This document shows positions 51,277 to 60,261 of a stretch of 64,000 nucleotides of DNA, in pieces. Position 1 is the stretch's first letter. Each line of letters opens with the position of its first letter. The stretch spans positions 24,669-88,668 of the forward strand of contig CALIZH010000054.1 of the NCBI GenBank assembly GCA_938028585.1. Reading direction: 5' to 3'. The position numbers were made by a program, and so were the translations under genes. A model generated the notes under the pieces. The model was not told the origin of the DNA and ran no database searches. It saw only the letters and a program-made list of their open reading frames with translations. The DNA is from an uncultured Actinomyces sp. Its GTDB lineage: Bacteria > Actinomycetota > Actinomycetes > Actinomycetales > Actinomycetaceae.

Positions 51277-52608
51277 TTATGCACCCTCATGAGTATCAAT
51301 CTGGGTGAGACTGTCGATTGCTTGCAGTCGACGAGCGATGACTGTTTCATGGCCGATACCATCACCGTCGAGACGAAAGACTTTTGCATCTGGTTGACCA
51401 ATGAGATCATCAGGCAGATACGTCTGCGCCACGACATGATGGGGGTAATCATGGGGATACTTGTATCCCACACCGTTGCCGTATAGCTTCTTCGCGTCTT
51501 GGTAGTGAGCGTCGGCCAGATGCTTAGGCACAGGCAATGAGCCTGTGGTTCGCACCAGCTTGATTGCTCGATCGATCGCCTGGTAGGTAGCGTTCGACTT
51601 AGGTGCAGTGGCGATTGCAAGTGCTGCCTCAGCCAGCGGGATGCGAGCTTCTGGTAGTCCGATGAGTGCGACGCACTGCTGTGCAGCGACGGCCAAGGGT
51701 AGTACAGATGGGTCTGCAAGGCCCACGTCCTCGGCTGCGTGAATGACGATTCGTCTCGCGATGAATCTGGGGTCTTCGCCCCCTTCGATGAGTCTGGCCA
51801 ACCAGTACAACGTTGCGTCGGGATCGGAGCCCCTCATGGACTTGATGAAAGCAGACACGATGTTGTAGTGCTGGTCCCCATCGCGGTCGTAACGTTGGAT
51901 AGCGTGTGGCGCAAGAGATGTCAGCATGTCGATCGTGGCTGGTTGATCGCCACGCACGGCATCGAGAGTTTCCAAGAGCGTGAGCGCTTGCCGGGCATCG
52001 CCCGATGCATTCATCGCGATGGTGCGACAAACGTCATCGGGGATGTGTACGTCTTGTGGATCGTGGCCTAGTCCATCTGGATGATGAATGGCCCGCTGGA
52101 GGATCTTGTAGATGTCGTCATCGGTGAGCGTCGACAGGGTAACGACAACGCACCGGGACAAGAGTGCGCTGTTGACAGAGAAGCTAGGATTCTCTGTCGT
52201 CGCACCAACGAGACGGATCACGCCGTGTTCGACACCAGGGAGCAGCACATCTTGCTGCGACTTGGAGAACCGATGGATCTCGTCGATGAAGACGATCGTT
52301 GGTGTACCGTCTGCGTCCAGATGATGCTGCGCGTCGGTGAGAACCTTGCGAACATCGGACACCTTGGCTGATGTTGCTGATAATTCAACAAAGTGAATTC
52401 CGGCTGTTTCAGCCATGATGCGAGCGATCGTTGTCTTTCCACTCGCTGGAGGGGCGTACATGATGACGCTGACAGGCGGTGCGGATGCATCGAGCATGTG
52501 GCGAATGATGGATCCTTCGCCTAATGCAGCGTCCTGGCCAATAACGTCATCGATCGATGTTGGTCGAACTCTGACAGCTAGGGGCTGTCTGGTTTGAGGT
52601 TGGCTCAT
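51277..52608 (-). CDS. rarA: RarA/MgsA-type replication-associated recombination ATPase
   Basis: 443 residues, ATG at 52608 after AGAGGTGATC. RARPTSIDD-like start, then Walker A YAPPASGKTT (Lys58; the usual PPGTGK has become PPASGK), Walker B IVFIDEIHR (Asp109, Glu110), GATTENPSF and SGDARQALT. The C-terminal clamp-loader-like part contains KSMRGSDPDATLYWLARLIEGGEDP and ends with YKYPHDYP, both very characteristic of RarA. The usual length is about 430-450. It would act at stalled replication forks, probably for the element's own replisome. Confidence 0.9.
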   Translation of the reverse strand: MSQPQTRQPLAVRVRPTSIDDVIGQDAALGEGSIIRHMLDASAPPVSVIMYAPPASGKTTIARIMAETAGIHFVELSATSAKVSDVRKVLTDAQHHLDADGTPTIVFIDEIHRFSKSQQDVLLPGVEHGVIRLVGATTENPSFSVNSALLSRCVVVTLSTLTDDDIYKILQRAIHHPDGLGHDPQDVHIPDDVCRTIAMNASGDARQALTLLETLDAVRGDQPATIDMLTSLAPHAIQRYDRDGDQHYNIVSAFIKSMRGSDPDATLYWLARLIEGGEDPRFIARRIVIHAAEDVGLADPSVLPLAVAAQQCVALIGLPEARIPLAEAALAIATAPKSNATYQAIDRAIKLVRTTGSLPVPKHLADAHYQDAKKLYGNGVGYKYPHDYPHHVVAQTYLPDDLIGQPDAKVFRLDGDGIGHETVIARRLQAIDSLTQIDTHEGA

Positions 52609-52638
52609 GGTGATCACCTCTTTTTCGTTGATATGGGG

Positions 52639-52684
52639 ACGCAACGGCCCAGATTTGCTTGAGTGGTTATCCAGGCCGTTGCGT
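52639..52684 (-). repeat. intercistronic inverted repeat
   Basis: 11-bp perfect inverted repeat ACGCAACGGCC / GGCCGTTGCGT upstream of RarA. An ATATCAACGAA stretch lies between it and the RarA ribosome binding site. Confidence 0.5.
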
Positions 52685-52705
52685 GAATGCGATGGGGCTA
52701 TGTCA

Positions 52706-54277
52706 TCACGTTATGATGTCTTCGACGGTCTTCTCGACAGCATCGATGAGAGATTGCTGCAAGTGCTCTTTCTTCTCTAGGGCACCTGGGAGTTTCTCAT
52801 CGATCGTTCCTCGCGTGAGGATCTGATAGACGTTCACGGGGTGTTGCTGACCCACGCGGTGCAGGCGTTTGTTCGTCTGCATGTAGTGCTCCAGCGATGC
52901 CGGAAGCGTGTACCACACGAGGGTGTGTCCACCGTCTTGCAGGTTGAGCCCGTGTCCGGCTGATGCCGGGTGGATGAGCATGACCTGAATCTCGCCGCGA
53001 TTCCATGCCTCATACATGTCACGGGTGCCGTCAAAGACACGCACATCATAGCCGTGGAACATGAGGTAGTTCGTGATGATGTCACGATCGCACGTGAAGT
53101 AATACGCGATGAGGACAGGACTATCTTGCTGCCGAAGAAGATGCAACAGAGCTGTCACCTTGGCGTTGTGCACGATCGCGTACTGTCTCCCGTTGGGCGC
53201 AGTCAGAGACTGCGACGCGGTAGGGAGCATCGAGACATCGATGCGTACGCCGAACTGTTGGAGCTCTTCCTCTGTCTCTACATCCTCGGTGTCATCGAGG
53301 TAGATGGTGCCCGAAGCGAGCTGCACAAGCTTGGTGCGTAGCACAGCCTTGTTGGTTGCTGAGACAGAGCTCAGTGTCTTGTCAGCCTGCGGATCGATAC
53401 CTGCTGATTGGGCGATGTCGAGGACCAAGGTGTTGGCCAAGGTTCGATACGCCTGACGCGAGTTGTTGCTCATGTCGACCATGATGTTGTGGAACGTCAT
53501 GGGTGGGATTGGCTTGCGAGCAACCGTTGGAGCGCTCATCACCAGATGGTCGATACGCTGGTAAATCGCCTCTTTCGCACCGGGTCGAGGTTGCCAATTG
53601 ACCTGGGTACCATTGGCGAGACGGACTTTCGATTCGAAGTACGTCATACGGTACTGGGTCATGGTTGGTCCGAGAGCCTGACCCATGTCGAGTAGATAGA
53701 CCTGTGACCACAGGTCTTCCAAGCTGTTGGGCGCTGGTGTACCTGACAGAAGGATCATGCGGGAGATCTGACCACGGGCAGCACGTACAGCCTTGAATCG
53801 CTGAGAGGATGCCGACTTGAAGCCCTGAGACTCGTCAATGATGACGGTCGGGAAGGGCCACCTGGGTGTCGGTATCTTCTTACGATCGCGTGGATCAAGG
53901 GGCGGTAGCCATGTGACGAGATCGTAGATAAGCTCCTGGTTGATGAACCAGAGCGTTGGCAGTGTCGACGGATCGAGAAGCTCAGCGTAACGACTAAGTC
54001 GTTGTTCGCGGGAGAGCTTGCGATCCTTTTCGTCGACGATCAACGATCGAGCACGAACGTTGACACCCCATTTCTCGATCTCAGAGATCCACGAGAGCCT
54101 GGCGATCTTGATCGGCGCAATGATCAGCACATGGCCTGCCGGTTGGATCTTGGAGAGCGCATGGAGCGTTGCCAGTGACTTGCCACCCGACATATCCAAG
54201 AAAACTCCTGCGTAGGGTCTCGTCTGGATGAACTGCGAAGCAGCGGCTTGCTGGTCCATCAGGACCGGGAATCCCAT
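52706..54277 (-). CDS. SNF2-family superfamily 2 helicase
   Basis: 523 residues, ATG at 54277 after AAAGGAGGG. Motif I DMSGGKSLAT (Lys33), motif Ia LIIAPIKI, motif II VIIDESQGF (Asp148-Glu149-Ser150-Gln151), motif III ILLSGTPAPNS and the C-terminal lobe with SAGHGLNLQDGGHTLVWY and HRVGQQHPV. These are the SNF2/phage Gp-type DEAD-like helicase motifs. It has no extra chromatin domains and the compact size of phage members. Likely role in replication-fork or recombination remodelling. Confidence 0.9.
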   Translation of the reverse strand: MGFPVLMDQQAAASQFIQTRPYAGVFLDMSGGKSLATLHALSKIQPAGHVLIIAPIKIARLSWISEIEKWGVNVRARSLIVDEKDRKLSREQRLSRYAELLDPSTLPTLWFINQELIYDLVTWLPPLDPRDRKKIPTPRWPFPTVIIDESQGFKSASSQRFKAVRAARGQISRMILLSGTPAPNSLEDLWSQVYLLDMGQALGPTMTQYRMTYFESKVRLANGTQVNWQPRPGAKEAIYQRIDHLVMSAPTVARKPIPPMTFHNIMVDMSNNSRQAYRTLANTLVLDIAQSAGIDPQADKTLSSVSATNKAVLRTKLVQLASGTIYLDDTEDVETEEELQQFGVRIDVSMLPTASQSLTAPNGRQYAIVHNAKVTALLHLLRQQDSPVLIAYYFTCDRDIITNYLMFHGYDVRVFDGTRDMYEAWNRGEIQVMLIHPASAGHGLNLQDGGHTLVWYTLPASLEHYMQTNKRLHRVGQQHPVNVYQILTRGTIDEKLPGALEKKEHLQQSLIDAVEKTVEDIIT

Positions 54278-54301
54278 ATGAGGCCCTCCTTTCATGTGCA
54301 G

Positions 54302-54736
54302 TTATCGATAATTTGGTGAATTTTTTGAGATGAATTTCTTGACGTCTTCACCCAGATGTTTAAAGACGGATAGTGCAGCGTATGTATCAGCGCATTCTGG
54401 GTCGATGCCGCATTGTTTGCCCTTATGATAAAGCGGTAGGTAGAGTGTGAGTTCTTCGAAACCGTCATAAGAAGCGAAAATGCTATCTCCTTTTTTGTAG
54501 ATTACAGGGATTGTTGTGATAATGAAATCATTGTCGGTAAGTAGTTCACGATCTTCGCGGTTCATACGCATAGCCGCGTTGATCAATGCGATGCGTAAAT
54601 AGATAAATTTTTCACCAGGACGGACTGATGCGAACCATTCACTTAGTGCAGAGTCTGGGAATAGGGTGTCATCACCAAGAATGATATGGCGTTTTGGATC
54701 ACTTTTGGTGTCGGTGAGGTATGTTACATTAGGCAT
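54302..54736 (-). CDS. hypothetical protein
   Basis: 144 residues, ATG at 54736 after GGAGGAAAAG; it overlaps the end of the upstream gene by 13 nt, so the two are translationally coupled. Beta strands around DFIITTIPVIYKKGDSIFASYDG and LTLYLPLYHKGKQ. No recognised motif. AT-richer than the helicase that follows. Confidence 0.5.
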   Translation of the reverse strand: MPNVTYLTDTKSDPKRHIILGDDTLFPDSALSEWFASVRPGEKFIYLRIALINAAMRMNREDRELLTDNDFIITTIPVIYKKGDSIFASYDGFEELTLYLPLYHKGKQCGIDPECADTYAALSVFKHLGEDVKKFISKNSPNYR

Positions 54737-55410
54737 TGTTTCTTTTCCTCCGTAGTCAATTCTTCGTATGTACGAGAAGCCCATTGCAGAGCCATGTATG
54801 TTCTAACCCATTCGAGGGTGTAATGCTCTCCTGGGGTATTTTCAGGATCGATGATGTCACACATGTCTTCTGGGTAGCTATGAGGATCGGGATAGAAGGG
54901 GATGTCGAGCAATTGTTCAAAAGGATGGCGAGAGTCTTCAAATGAAACATCTTCACGAATGGCGTTCATCGTGAGATTGATACGCTCATCATTGTGCGGA
55001 TATTCATTGTCGACGTACCATTCTTTGATGAGATTCCTAACGTCCTCGAAGAAAGCATTGGTATCGATAGCCATAATGGCTGCGTTCTTTGTGTGCTCGT
55101 TCATATCAAGCTTTTCAGCCCAATAACCGATGGCAATACCTTTATCATTGCAGAAGTCGAGCAACATATCCTGGTCGCCGTAGCGACGAAGTGTGAATGC
55201 GCTCATCCAATCACCGTAGATGGTGATGGATCCCGGCGCAGTGATGACATCGAATGAGCAGTTGTTAGGTCCGATGGGGTCATCGGGCCAATAGCAATGC
55301 AGGTGCTTGTATGCTTCTTGATCATGGCGGATGTCCATGACGTACTTGGATAGCCTGTGCGTTATATGATCTTTATCGGTTTGCGTGACGCGCGGTTCGT
55401 AGTAGACCAT
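54724..55410 (-). CDS. hypothetical protein of phage-like type
   Basis: 228 residues, ATG at 55410 after AGAAGGTGG. It has the segment SFDVITAPGSITIYGDWMSAFTLRR, a pattern I associate with conserved hypothetical phage proteins. Then comes a helical middle and an acidic Asp/Pro-rich end. Function unknown. Part of a compact run of accessory replication genes. Confidence 0.5.
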   Translation of the reverse strand: MVYYEPRVTQTDKDHITHRLSKYVMDIRHDQEAYKHLHCYWPDDPIGPNNCSFDVITAPGSITIYGDWMSAFTLRRYGDQDMLLDFCNDKGIAIGYWAEKLDMNEHTKNAAIMAIDTNAFFEDVRNLIKEWYVDNEYPHNDERINLTMNAIREDVSFEDSRHPFEQLLDIPFYPDPHSYPEDMCDIIDPENTPGEHYTLEWVRTYMALQWASRTYEELTTEEKKQCLM

Positions 55411-55447
55411 GGCATCCACCTTCTCTCTGTGTTCTCTCTGTTGTTTA

Positions 55448-55810
55448 TCAGTCCTGGTTATCGGGAGTGATCGCCTTGATGAAGTCTGGTCGGAATCCTG
55501 CCCAGAATGATGCGTCCATGTAGATAGACGTGTCGATCTCGTTCATTAGTCGATGGTTCTTGACGAGGACGACCGGAGCAGCCTGCGCACCGAGCGTCTG
55601 AGTGACGAACTCATACGCGGTCTTGTAGCGTTGATCGGTCAGACGGATCTCTTCGTTCTCAAGGTTCATCTCATGGAACGCGATGCTGTTCTTACGCAGC
55701 AGTCGCTTGGTCTGATCGCACTGGACGCACCTGGACTTGGTAAACACGATGACATCGTGGTCCATCGTCGCATCAAGCAACTCTCGATCGATAGTAATGT
55801 TGTCGGTCAT
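55448..55810 (-). CDS. glutaredoxin/NrdH-like thioredoxin-fold protein
   Basis: 120 residues, ATG at 55810 after AAGGAGATAC. IVFTKSRCVQCDQTKRLL gives the redox pair Cys28 and Cys31 (CVQC), and the later AAPVVLV supplies the cis-proline. The size and CVQC motif fit the NrdH-redoxin group that feeds electrons to ribonucleotide reductase, although the C-terminal half is longer than usual. Its place near the DNA polymerase suggests dNTP supply. Confidence 0.8.
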   Translation of the reverse strand: MTDNITIDRELLDATMDHDVIVFTKSRCVQCDQTKRLLRKNSIAFHEMNLENEEIRLTDQRYKTAYEFVTQTLGAQAAPVVLVKNHRLMNEIDTSIYMDASFWAGFRPDFIKAITPDNQD

Positions 55811-55823
55811 AGGTTGTATCTCC

Positions 55824-56123
55824 TTACGTTGTTTGGTCATTGAGCAGCTGTAGTTCGTGGATAATGTTGTCGACTTCTTGTCGCGTATGAGCTGTATATA
55901 CACGTGCGCCACTACGGCGCATATGTGTGATGACTCGGATCTGTTGGCGTCTGAGAGAGCCGTTGTCACTCTTTGTTTCGACGAAACAGGTGGTAGCTGG
56001 AGTGACAATGATCTGGTCAGGAACGCCCCGCATACCGGGGGAGGTGAACTTCGCAGTCCACCACCCCCGGCGTCGACACTCGTCGACAAGGTAGCCTTCA
56101 ACATAGTGTTCAGGGCGACCCAT
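55824..56123 (-). CDS. VRR-NUC nuclease
   Basis: 99 residues, ATG at 56123, overlapping the end of the upstream gene by 14 nt. The PD-(D/E)xK core reads GVPDQIIV (Asp36) and CFVETKS (Glu49, Lys51), followed by LRRQQ..VITHMRRSGARVY. This is the stand-alone VRR-NUC form found in many phages, likely a structure-specific DNA nuclease for recombination or fork processing. Confidence 0.85.
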   Translation of the reverse strand: MGRPEHYVEGYLVDECRRRGWWTAKFTSPGMRGVPDQIIVTPATTCFVETKSDNGSLRRQQIRVITHMRRSGARVYTAHTRQEVDNIIHELQLLNDQTT

Positions 56124-56340
56124 TAGCGATGACCTCCTGCTTATGGGCAGCGTGCCAACGGATACGGGCTCTGTCTGACGTGAGGGGGTCGGACATGATC
56201 CCGCATGAACACTTGGCACGACCCTTGACGTTGGTCTGGTCATCCGGTCCCACTTCGGGGAAGATTCGATCACCCCACTTGGTGAACGGCTTCCCCTCAG
56301 CGATGAGGGTATGGCCTCGGACACGTACCTGCTTGGGCAT
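56110..56340 (-). CDS. small Cys/His protein
   Basis: 76 residues, ATG at 56340 after GGAAGGAG. KCSCG...RIRWHAAHKQE could bind one zinc ion (two Cys and two His). It overlaps the nuclease gene downstream and follows the DNA polymerase gene by 20 nt. A DNA-binding accessory role is possible. Confidence 0.6.
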   Translation of the reverse strand: MPKQVRVRGHTLIAEGKPFTKWGDRIFPEVGPDDQTNVKGRAKCSCGIMSDPLTSDRARIRWHAAHKQEVIANGSP

Positions 56341-56360
56341 GTGTACTCCTTCCTGTTGTT

Positions 56361-59300
56361 TTATTCTTGTTCCGGCTCTTGCTCTGGGATCGTATTCATC
56401 CAGTTCGATTCGTACGAATCACAGAACATCTGGGCATAGGTATCCAGATCCAGTTGTTCGATGAGAGCGCGGCGCTGATCCTCGCTCAGACACATGAGAT
56501 CCTCGTTGAGAACCATCATGTGCCAGGTAGGCTCGATACCGGTGATCTTGCGGATAGAAATATCCTGATCAACCGGAGCCTGCTGGATGCTGTACTGATG
56601 CGCAGTCATTGCATCTGGCGCATAGCCGTTAGCGATCATGATTGCATTGGCGGTTGCGTCAGTGCGCACCACGGGAGCGTCGCCGCGCTTCTTGCGCGAC
56701 TGGGCCACTGTGGCGTTGACTTTCCATGCACCGGCTGCACGCAAAGAGACTGCGCCCTCGGTGCCCGGCTTGACGACGAACACCCGGTTGTAGTGCTGGA
56801 GCGCTCGCGGGTTGCGAGCTGCCAGCTCAGGAGAATCCTCCTGATCCACAGGGATGGGATCTGCCGCGTAGTGGAACGTGAGCATACCAGGAGAGGCTGC
56901 GATGACGTTCTGGAAGAGTAGCAACGCTTCCACGCTGTCTTCCTGATGCGCGATCGCCGTCATGATGTCTCGCGCAGTATCTGGGTCAACTGGCTTGTTG
57001 ATGAGCTCAGGGTTCGTCACCGCGATTGCTCGTAGGTACACAGCCATTGCTCGATCGAGCGCGGCTGGGTGAGCCAACGAGTTCGTGGGCGATGGCTTGC
57101 GCCAACATGCCAGAGACGAGCCTGATGCGCTGAGAATCTTTGCATCCTGGGGCTTAGCAGTACCGTCTGCATACGCAGGTGGTACAGCCAACTCGATACG
57201 GTTGTTCGAGTCCTTGGACACAAGGAGCAGCTCTTCAGGCTCGATCAAGACATGGATACGCTCAGACTGCTCATCGAGCACCCTGTTGTTTGTCTCCAGG
57301 TCGATGTCTGCCGAGTACAGACCATCGGTGTTTGTCGAGATGATGCGAGCGCCCTCAAGAGTCTGAGCTTGCCCGATCATCCAGGAGAACAACTGGCCGA
57401 TCAGTCTCATGGAGATGATCATGTTGTTCATGCGGATGGGGGAGCCTTCGAACTCAGTGTCTCCTGCGCCGGAAGCGCTGTTGAGCAGCAGCTTGACACC
57501 GCTTCGCTTGGAGATGAACATCTCTCGCTCGTCAGCGGTGATGGAGGGATCCTTCATCAGCTGACCGAACCGCTCCTTGTCCAGGTAGAGCTTGCCGTAG
57601 CGGTCCTCGCCCAACGCCTCGTTGTAGAACGCGGAGAGGTTGGTGAGCAGCAAAGGGTAGTACGACGAGAAGTCCTCGTGGACGGCCTTAGCTACTGATG
57701 TCATCGCATACTTAGGATCAAGCTTGGTTGACCCATCGCTGCGCTTGAGGAATAGCTCTTTGTTACGCACAGGCTTGAAGAATGCGCCTCGCTCTGGCTT
57801 GGGCGACGACTTACTCATCAAGACCTGCTGCCACGGGATGACCCGTTCATCGGGCAGGGTGACGCGGATGCTCTTGCGGATGGCCATGGCTTGCTCTGGT
57901 TCAGGCAGATTGCGAACATGGAGAGTCTCAATGACCGCGTCAATGAGATCTCGTAGAGCATTCGCCTCAGCGTTGTGATCCTTGAAGAGGACCATGTTTG
58001 CTTCAGCGCCGTGGATGCCACCGGTTGAGAACGTCGCGAAGCACGACGTTGGTGTCCCGTCTGTTCGGAAGTAGGGAACGTTGGTGGCCCGCTTGGGGAT
58101 CTCATTGAGCCGGTAAGCGCTGATCACGCCGTCGTTATCGACGTTGTTGCAGTCTGGATCAAGACTGTGGTCCTCGGTGTATGCCTTAGACCCGTTGAAG
58201 TTCTTGCCACGAATACTTGCGTAGTACTCGTAGACCTCATCGAAAGCAGCGTGAGCGTGAGCATCTTCGATGTTCTCGTAGAAGAAGCTCTTGGCGAGTT
58301 CGAGAACGTCGAATTGCTCGATGCCCAGTTCCTGCGCACGTTGCTTGGACGGATACATGAACGACACCGTCTTGATGTCCTTCAGCCGTTCGTAGGGAGC
58401 GAGGACGCGTGCAACGAACTTCGCTGACGTTGAGTCAGGAGTTAGTCGATCACGACGAACACGATCGGGCCTGCAATCCGGCTTTGACTTGGAACCGTTC
58501 ACAGCCTGGTAGACGGTCTCAGGATAGTCAACCATCAAGGCGTGCTTGAGGTCGAACCCGCCTGAGTATGTCGGGTGATCTGCTAGGTACGCCAGATTGA
58601 CAACGTCGCTGACGTTGTAGGCGATCAGTTCGATGAGATCATCGATTGTTTCGATGATCGAGTCATGCTTCAACCGATCGGATTCGAGGATCTGGTAACC
58701 CAGCATGCCAAGCAGGCGCTTGAGGCCCACACGTTGCTGCTTCTCATTGAAGCGTGCGATGTCCAGGTGCCTACCGGAATGAAGCATAGATCGCCTGACC
58801 TTGTTCGCCGTCCCGTCCCAGCCCTTACCGTTAGCAACAGCAGAAGAGGTGAGGTACGACGGCATCTGACGGATGTACTCATCGGTGAAGAGAGCGTCAT
58901 TATGCTTGCGGATCGTCTTTGCAGTCACAGGGGTGGTGCGCCTGAATGCAAGCTTGCATGTTTCCATCATCTCTTCATAGATACGACGCTTCTCATCGTC
59001 TGTCGTGGCGAGCATGGCACGTTCACGAGCCTGACGGACAGGCTCCTGCGTTCTTTCCATGACGCTTGCGAGGTAAATACTCATGAGGGTCGTGTCATAG
59101 TTGGCGGAGTTATAGCCGCATACGAACGGATGAACCTCAGGATCGTAGTTCGGATCCGTGTCGCATACAGGGCGGTACTCTCGCAAGTACGTACTCTGGG
59201 AATGTGGGTCGTTCACTGAGGCTGCATCGCTGAGACCAATCATGCGGGCGAGCAGATGATTAGCTTCCCACTTCGCTAGGTTGTGCAAGCGTAGGATGGG

Positions 59301-59543
59301 TGTTTCACTGTGTTTCCAGAGGCGCGCCCAGGCTGGATTGCGCTTCAGAATGGCCGCGAGCACTGTGTCGTGGTCCAAGTCGCGGCGACGCAGCGCATCA
59401 CCGACGGGGGTGCCCACGTCGACGAGATAGAACACATTGAGAGCACGGGTTTCACGGTCGAAGAAAGCAACGGTGAACACGTTGGTGAGTGACTCGATGT
59501 CCCAGAAGACGAATCGAGCTTTCTTGTAGGTGGTTCGCTTCAT
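56361..59543 (-). CDS. family B DNA polymerase
   Basis: 1060 residues from the ATG at 59543 (an earlier in-frame start at 59579 lacks a site). Exonuclease motif I FVFWDIESLT (Asp15, Glu17). Polymerase motif A EDFSSYYPLL (Asp624), motif B KLLLNSASGAG (Lys684) and motif C STNTDGLY (Asp740). Motif C has NTDG instead of the common DTDS. The protein is longer than protein-primed phage polymerases and has a long region between the exonuclease and motif A. It should be the replicative enzyme of the element, working with the PrimPol (48407) and SF3 helicase (60262). Confidence 0.9.
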   Translation of the reverse strand: MKRTTYKKARFVFWDIESLTNVFTVAFFDRETRALNVFYLVDVGTPVGDALRRRDLDHDTVLAAILKRNPAWARLWKHSETPILRLHNLAKWEANHLLARMIGLSDAASVNDPHSQSTYLREYRPVCDTDPNYDPEVHPFVCGYNSANYDTTLMSIYLASVMERTQEPVRQARERAMLATTDDEKRRIYEEMMETCKLAFRRTTPVTAKTIRKHNDALFTDEYIRQMPSYLTSSAVANGKGWDGTANKVRRSMLHSGRHLDIARFNEKQQRVGLKRLLGMLGYQILESDRLKHDSIIETIDDLIELIAYNVSDVVNLAYLADHPTYSGGFDLKHALMVDYPETVYQAVNGSKSKPDCRPDRVRRDRLTPDSTSAKFVARVLAPYERLKDIKTVSFMYPSKQRAQELGIEQFDVLELAKSFFYENIEDAHAHAAFDEVYEYYASIRGKNFNGSKAYTEDHSLDPDCNNVDNDGVISAYRLNEIPKRATNVPYFRTDGTPTSCFATFSTGGIHGAEANMVLFKDHNAEANALRDLIDAVIETLHVRNLPEPEQAMAIRKSIRVTLPDERVIPWQQVLMSKSSPKPERGAFFKPVRNKELFLKRSDGSTKLDPKYAMTSVAKAVHEDFSSYYPLLLTNLSAFYNEALGEDRYGKLYLDKERFGQLMKDPSITADEREMFISKRSGVKLLLNSASGAGDTEFEGSPIRMNNMIISMRLIGQLFSWMIGQAQTLEGARIISTNTDGLYSADIDLETNNRVLDEQSERIHVLIEPEELLLVSKDSNNRIELAVPPAYADGTAKPQDAKILSASGSSLACWRKPSPTNSLAHPAALDRAMAVYLRAIAVTNPELINKPVDPDTARDIMTAIAHQEDSVEALLLFQNVIAASPGMLTFHYAADPIPVDQEDSPELAARNPRALQHYNRVFVVKPGTEGAVSLRAAGAWKVNATVAQSRKKRGDAPVVRTDATANAIMIANGYAPDAMTAHQYSIQQAPVDQDISIRKITGIEPTWHMMVLNEDLMCLSEDQRRALIEQLDLDTYAQMFCDSYESNWMNTIPEQEPEQE

Positions 59544-59575
59544 ATGAGCTACCCCCCCCTTCGTTGATATATCGT

Positions 59576-60166
59576 TCAAAAGAGCGTCTCTAGCTGAGGT
59601 AGCTCATGCGGAATGTAGTTCTCGATGTAGTGCTTGACTGCACTTTCGGGATTATCGGCGTAGATGTCGCACAGTGTGTCGTAATCGGGGTGATCGGGCG
59701 ACACTGTCCACACGTCACCACGAGCCCACGCGACAAAGGTGTCAACGTTGTCACGAGCGGAACCATAACCCTCCTTGACGGCTGCAATGACAGTGAACCA
59801 GGTGGACTGGTCGTAGCCATGACAGGCGATCATGTCAACGTCGTATGGGATATTGCGCTCGACAAGACTCTTCTTCCAGTTATTCCACCACTGGGTGGTG
59901 ATGTCGCTTGGATCATCGATGTCGTCTCGCTCCATGGCTTGAAGAAGATCGTCGATGGCCGGGTTGTCATCGTAGTCATCGATGTTGTCGGTTCGCGTGT
60001 TGCGATCGGCGTTGATGACAACGATAGCCGCCTCTTCGTGGGAGAGCCACGACCTGGGATCTTCGGCATCGGTATCCTGACAAACGGTGTAATTGACACC
60101 GTTTTCATCGGTGTATACGTCGTCTTGGCGGATGTAACCGGCGTGTGTCGTGTGGGTGAGATTCAT
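59576..60166 (-). CDS. hypothetical acidic protein
   Basis: 196 residues, ATG at 60166 after GAAAGGGC. Very rich in Asp (RDDIDDPSDI) with several Trp (TQWWNNW, STWFTVIAAV, WARGDVWTV). No motif recognised. The high negative charge could indicate DNA mimicry. It is 32 nt upstream of the polymerase gene and probably in its operon. Confidence 0.5.
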   Translation of the reverse strand: MNLTHTTHAGYIRQDDVYTDENGVNYTVCQDTDAEDPRSWLSHEEAAIVVINADRNTRTDNIDDYDDNPAIDDLLQAMERDDIDDPSDITTQWWNNWKKSLVERNIPYDVDMIACHGYDQSTWFTVIAAVKEGYGSARDNVDTFVAWARGDVWTVSPDHPDYDTLCDIYADNPESAVKHYIENYIPHELPQLETLF

Positions 60167-60188
60167 GAGTAAAGCCCTTTCTGGGTGA

Positions 60189-60240
60189 TTGAATAAATGC
60201 CACACAACCCCTGCTCAGCGATTGTGAGACAGGGGTTGTG
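60189..60240 (-). promoter_or_regulatory. inverted repeat plus TTTATTCAA box
   Basis: Stem CACAACCCCTG / CAGGGGTTGTG (60203-60240) followed on the - strand by one TTTATTCAA (60197-60189) and the ribosome binding site of the 196-residue gene. Fits the module at 40189-46421, but with a single box. Confidence 0.45.
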
Positions 60241-60261
60241 CAGGGTTGGTTATTGGCTGTT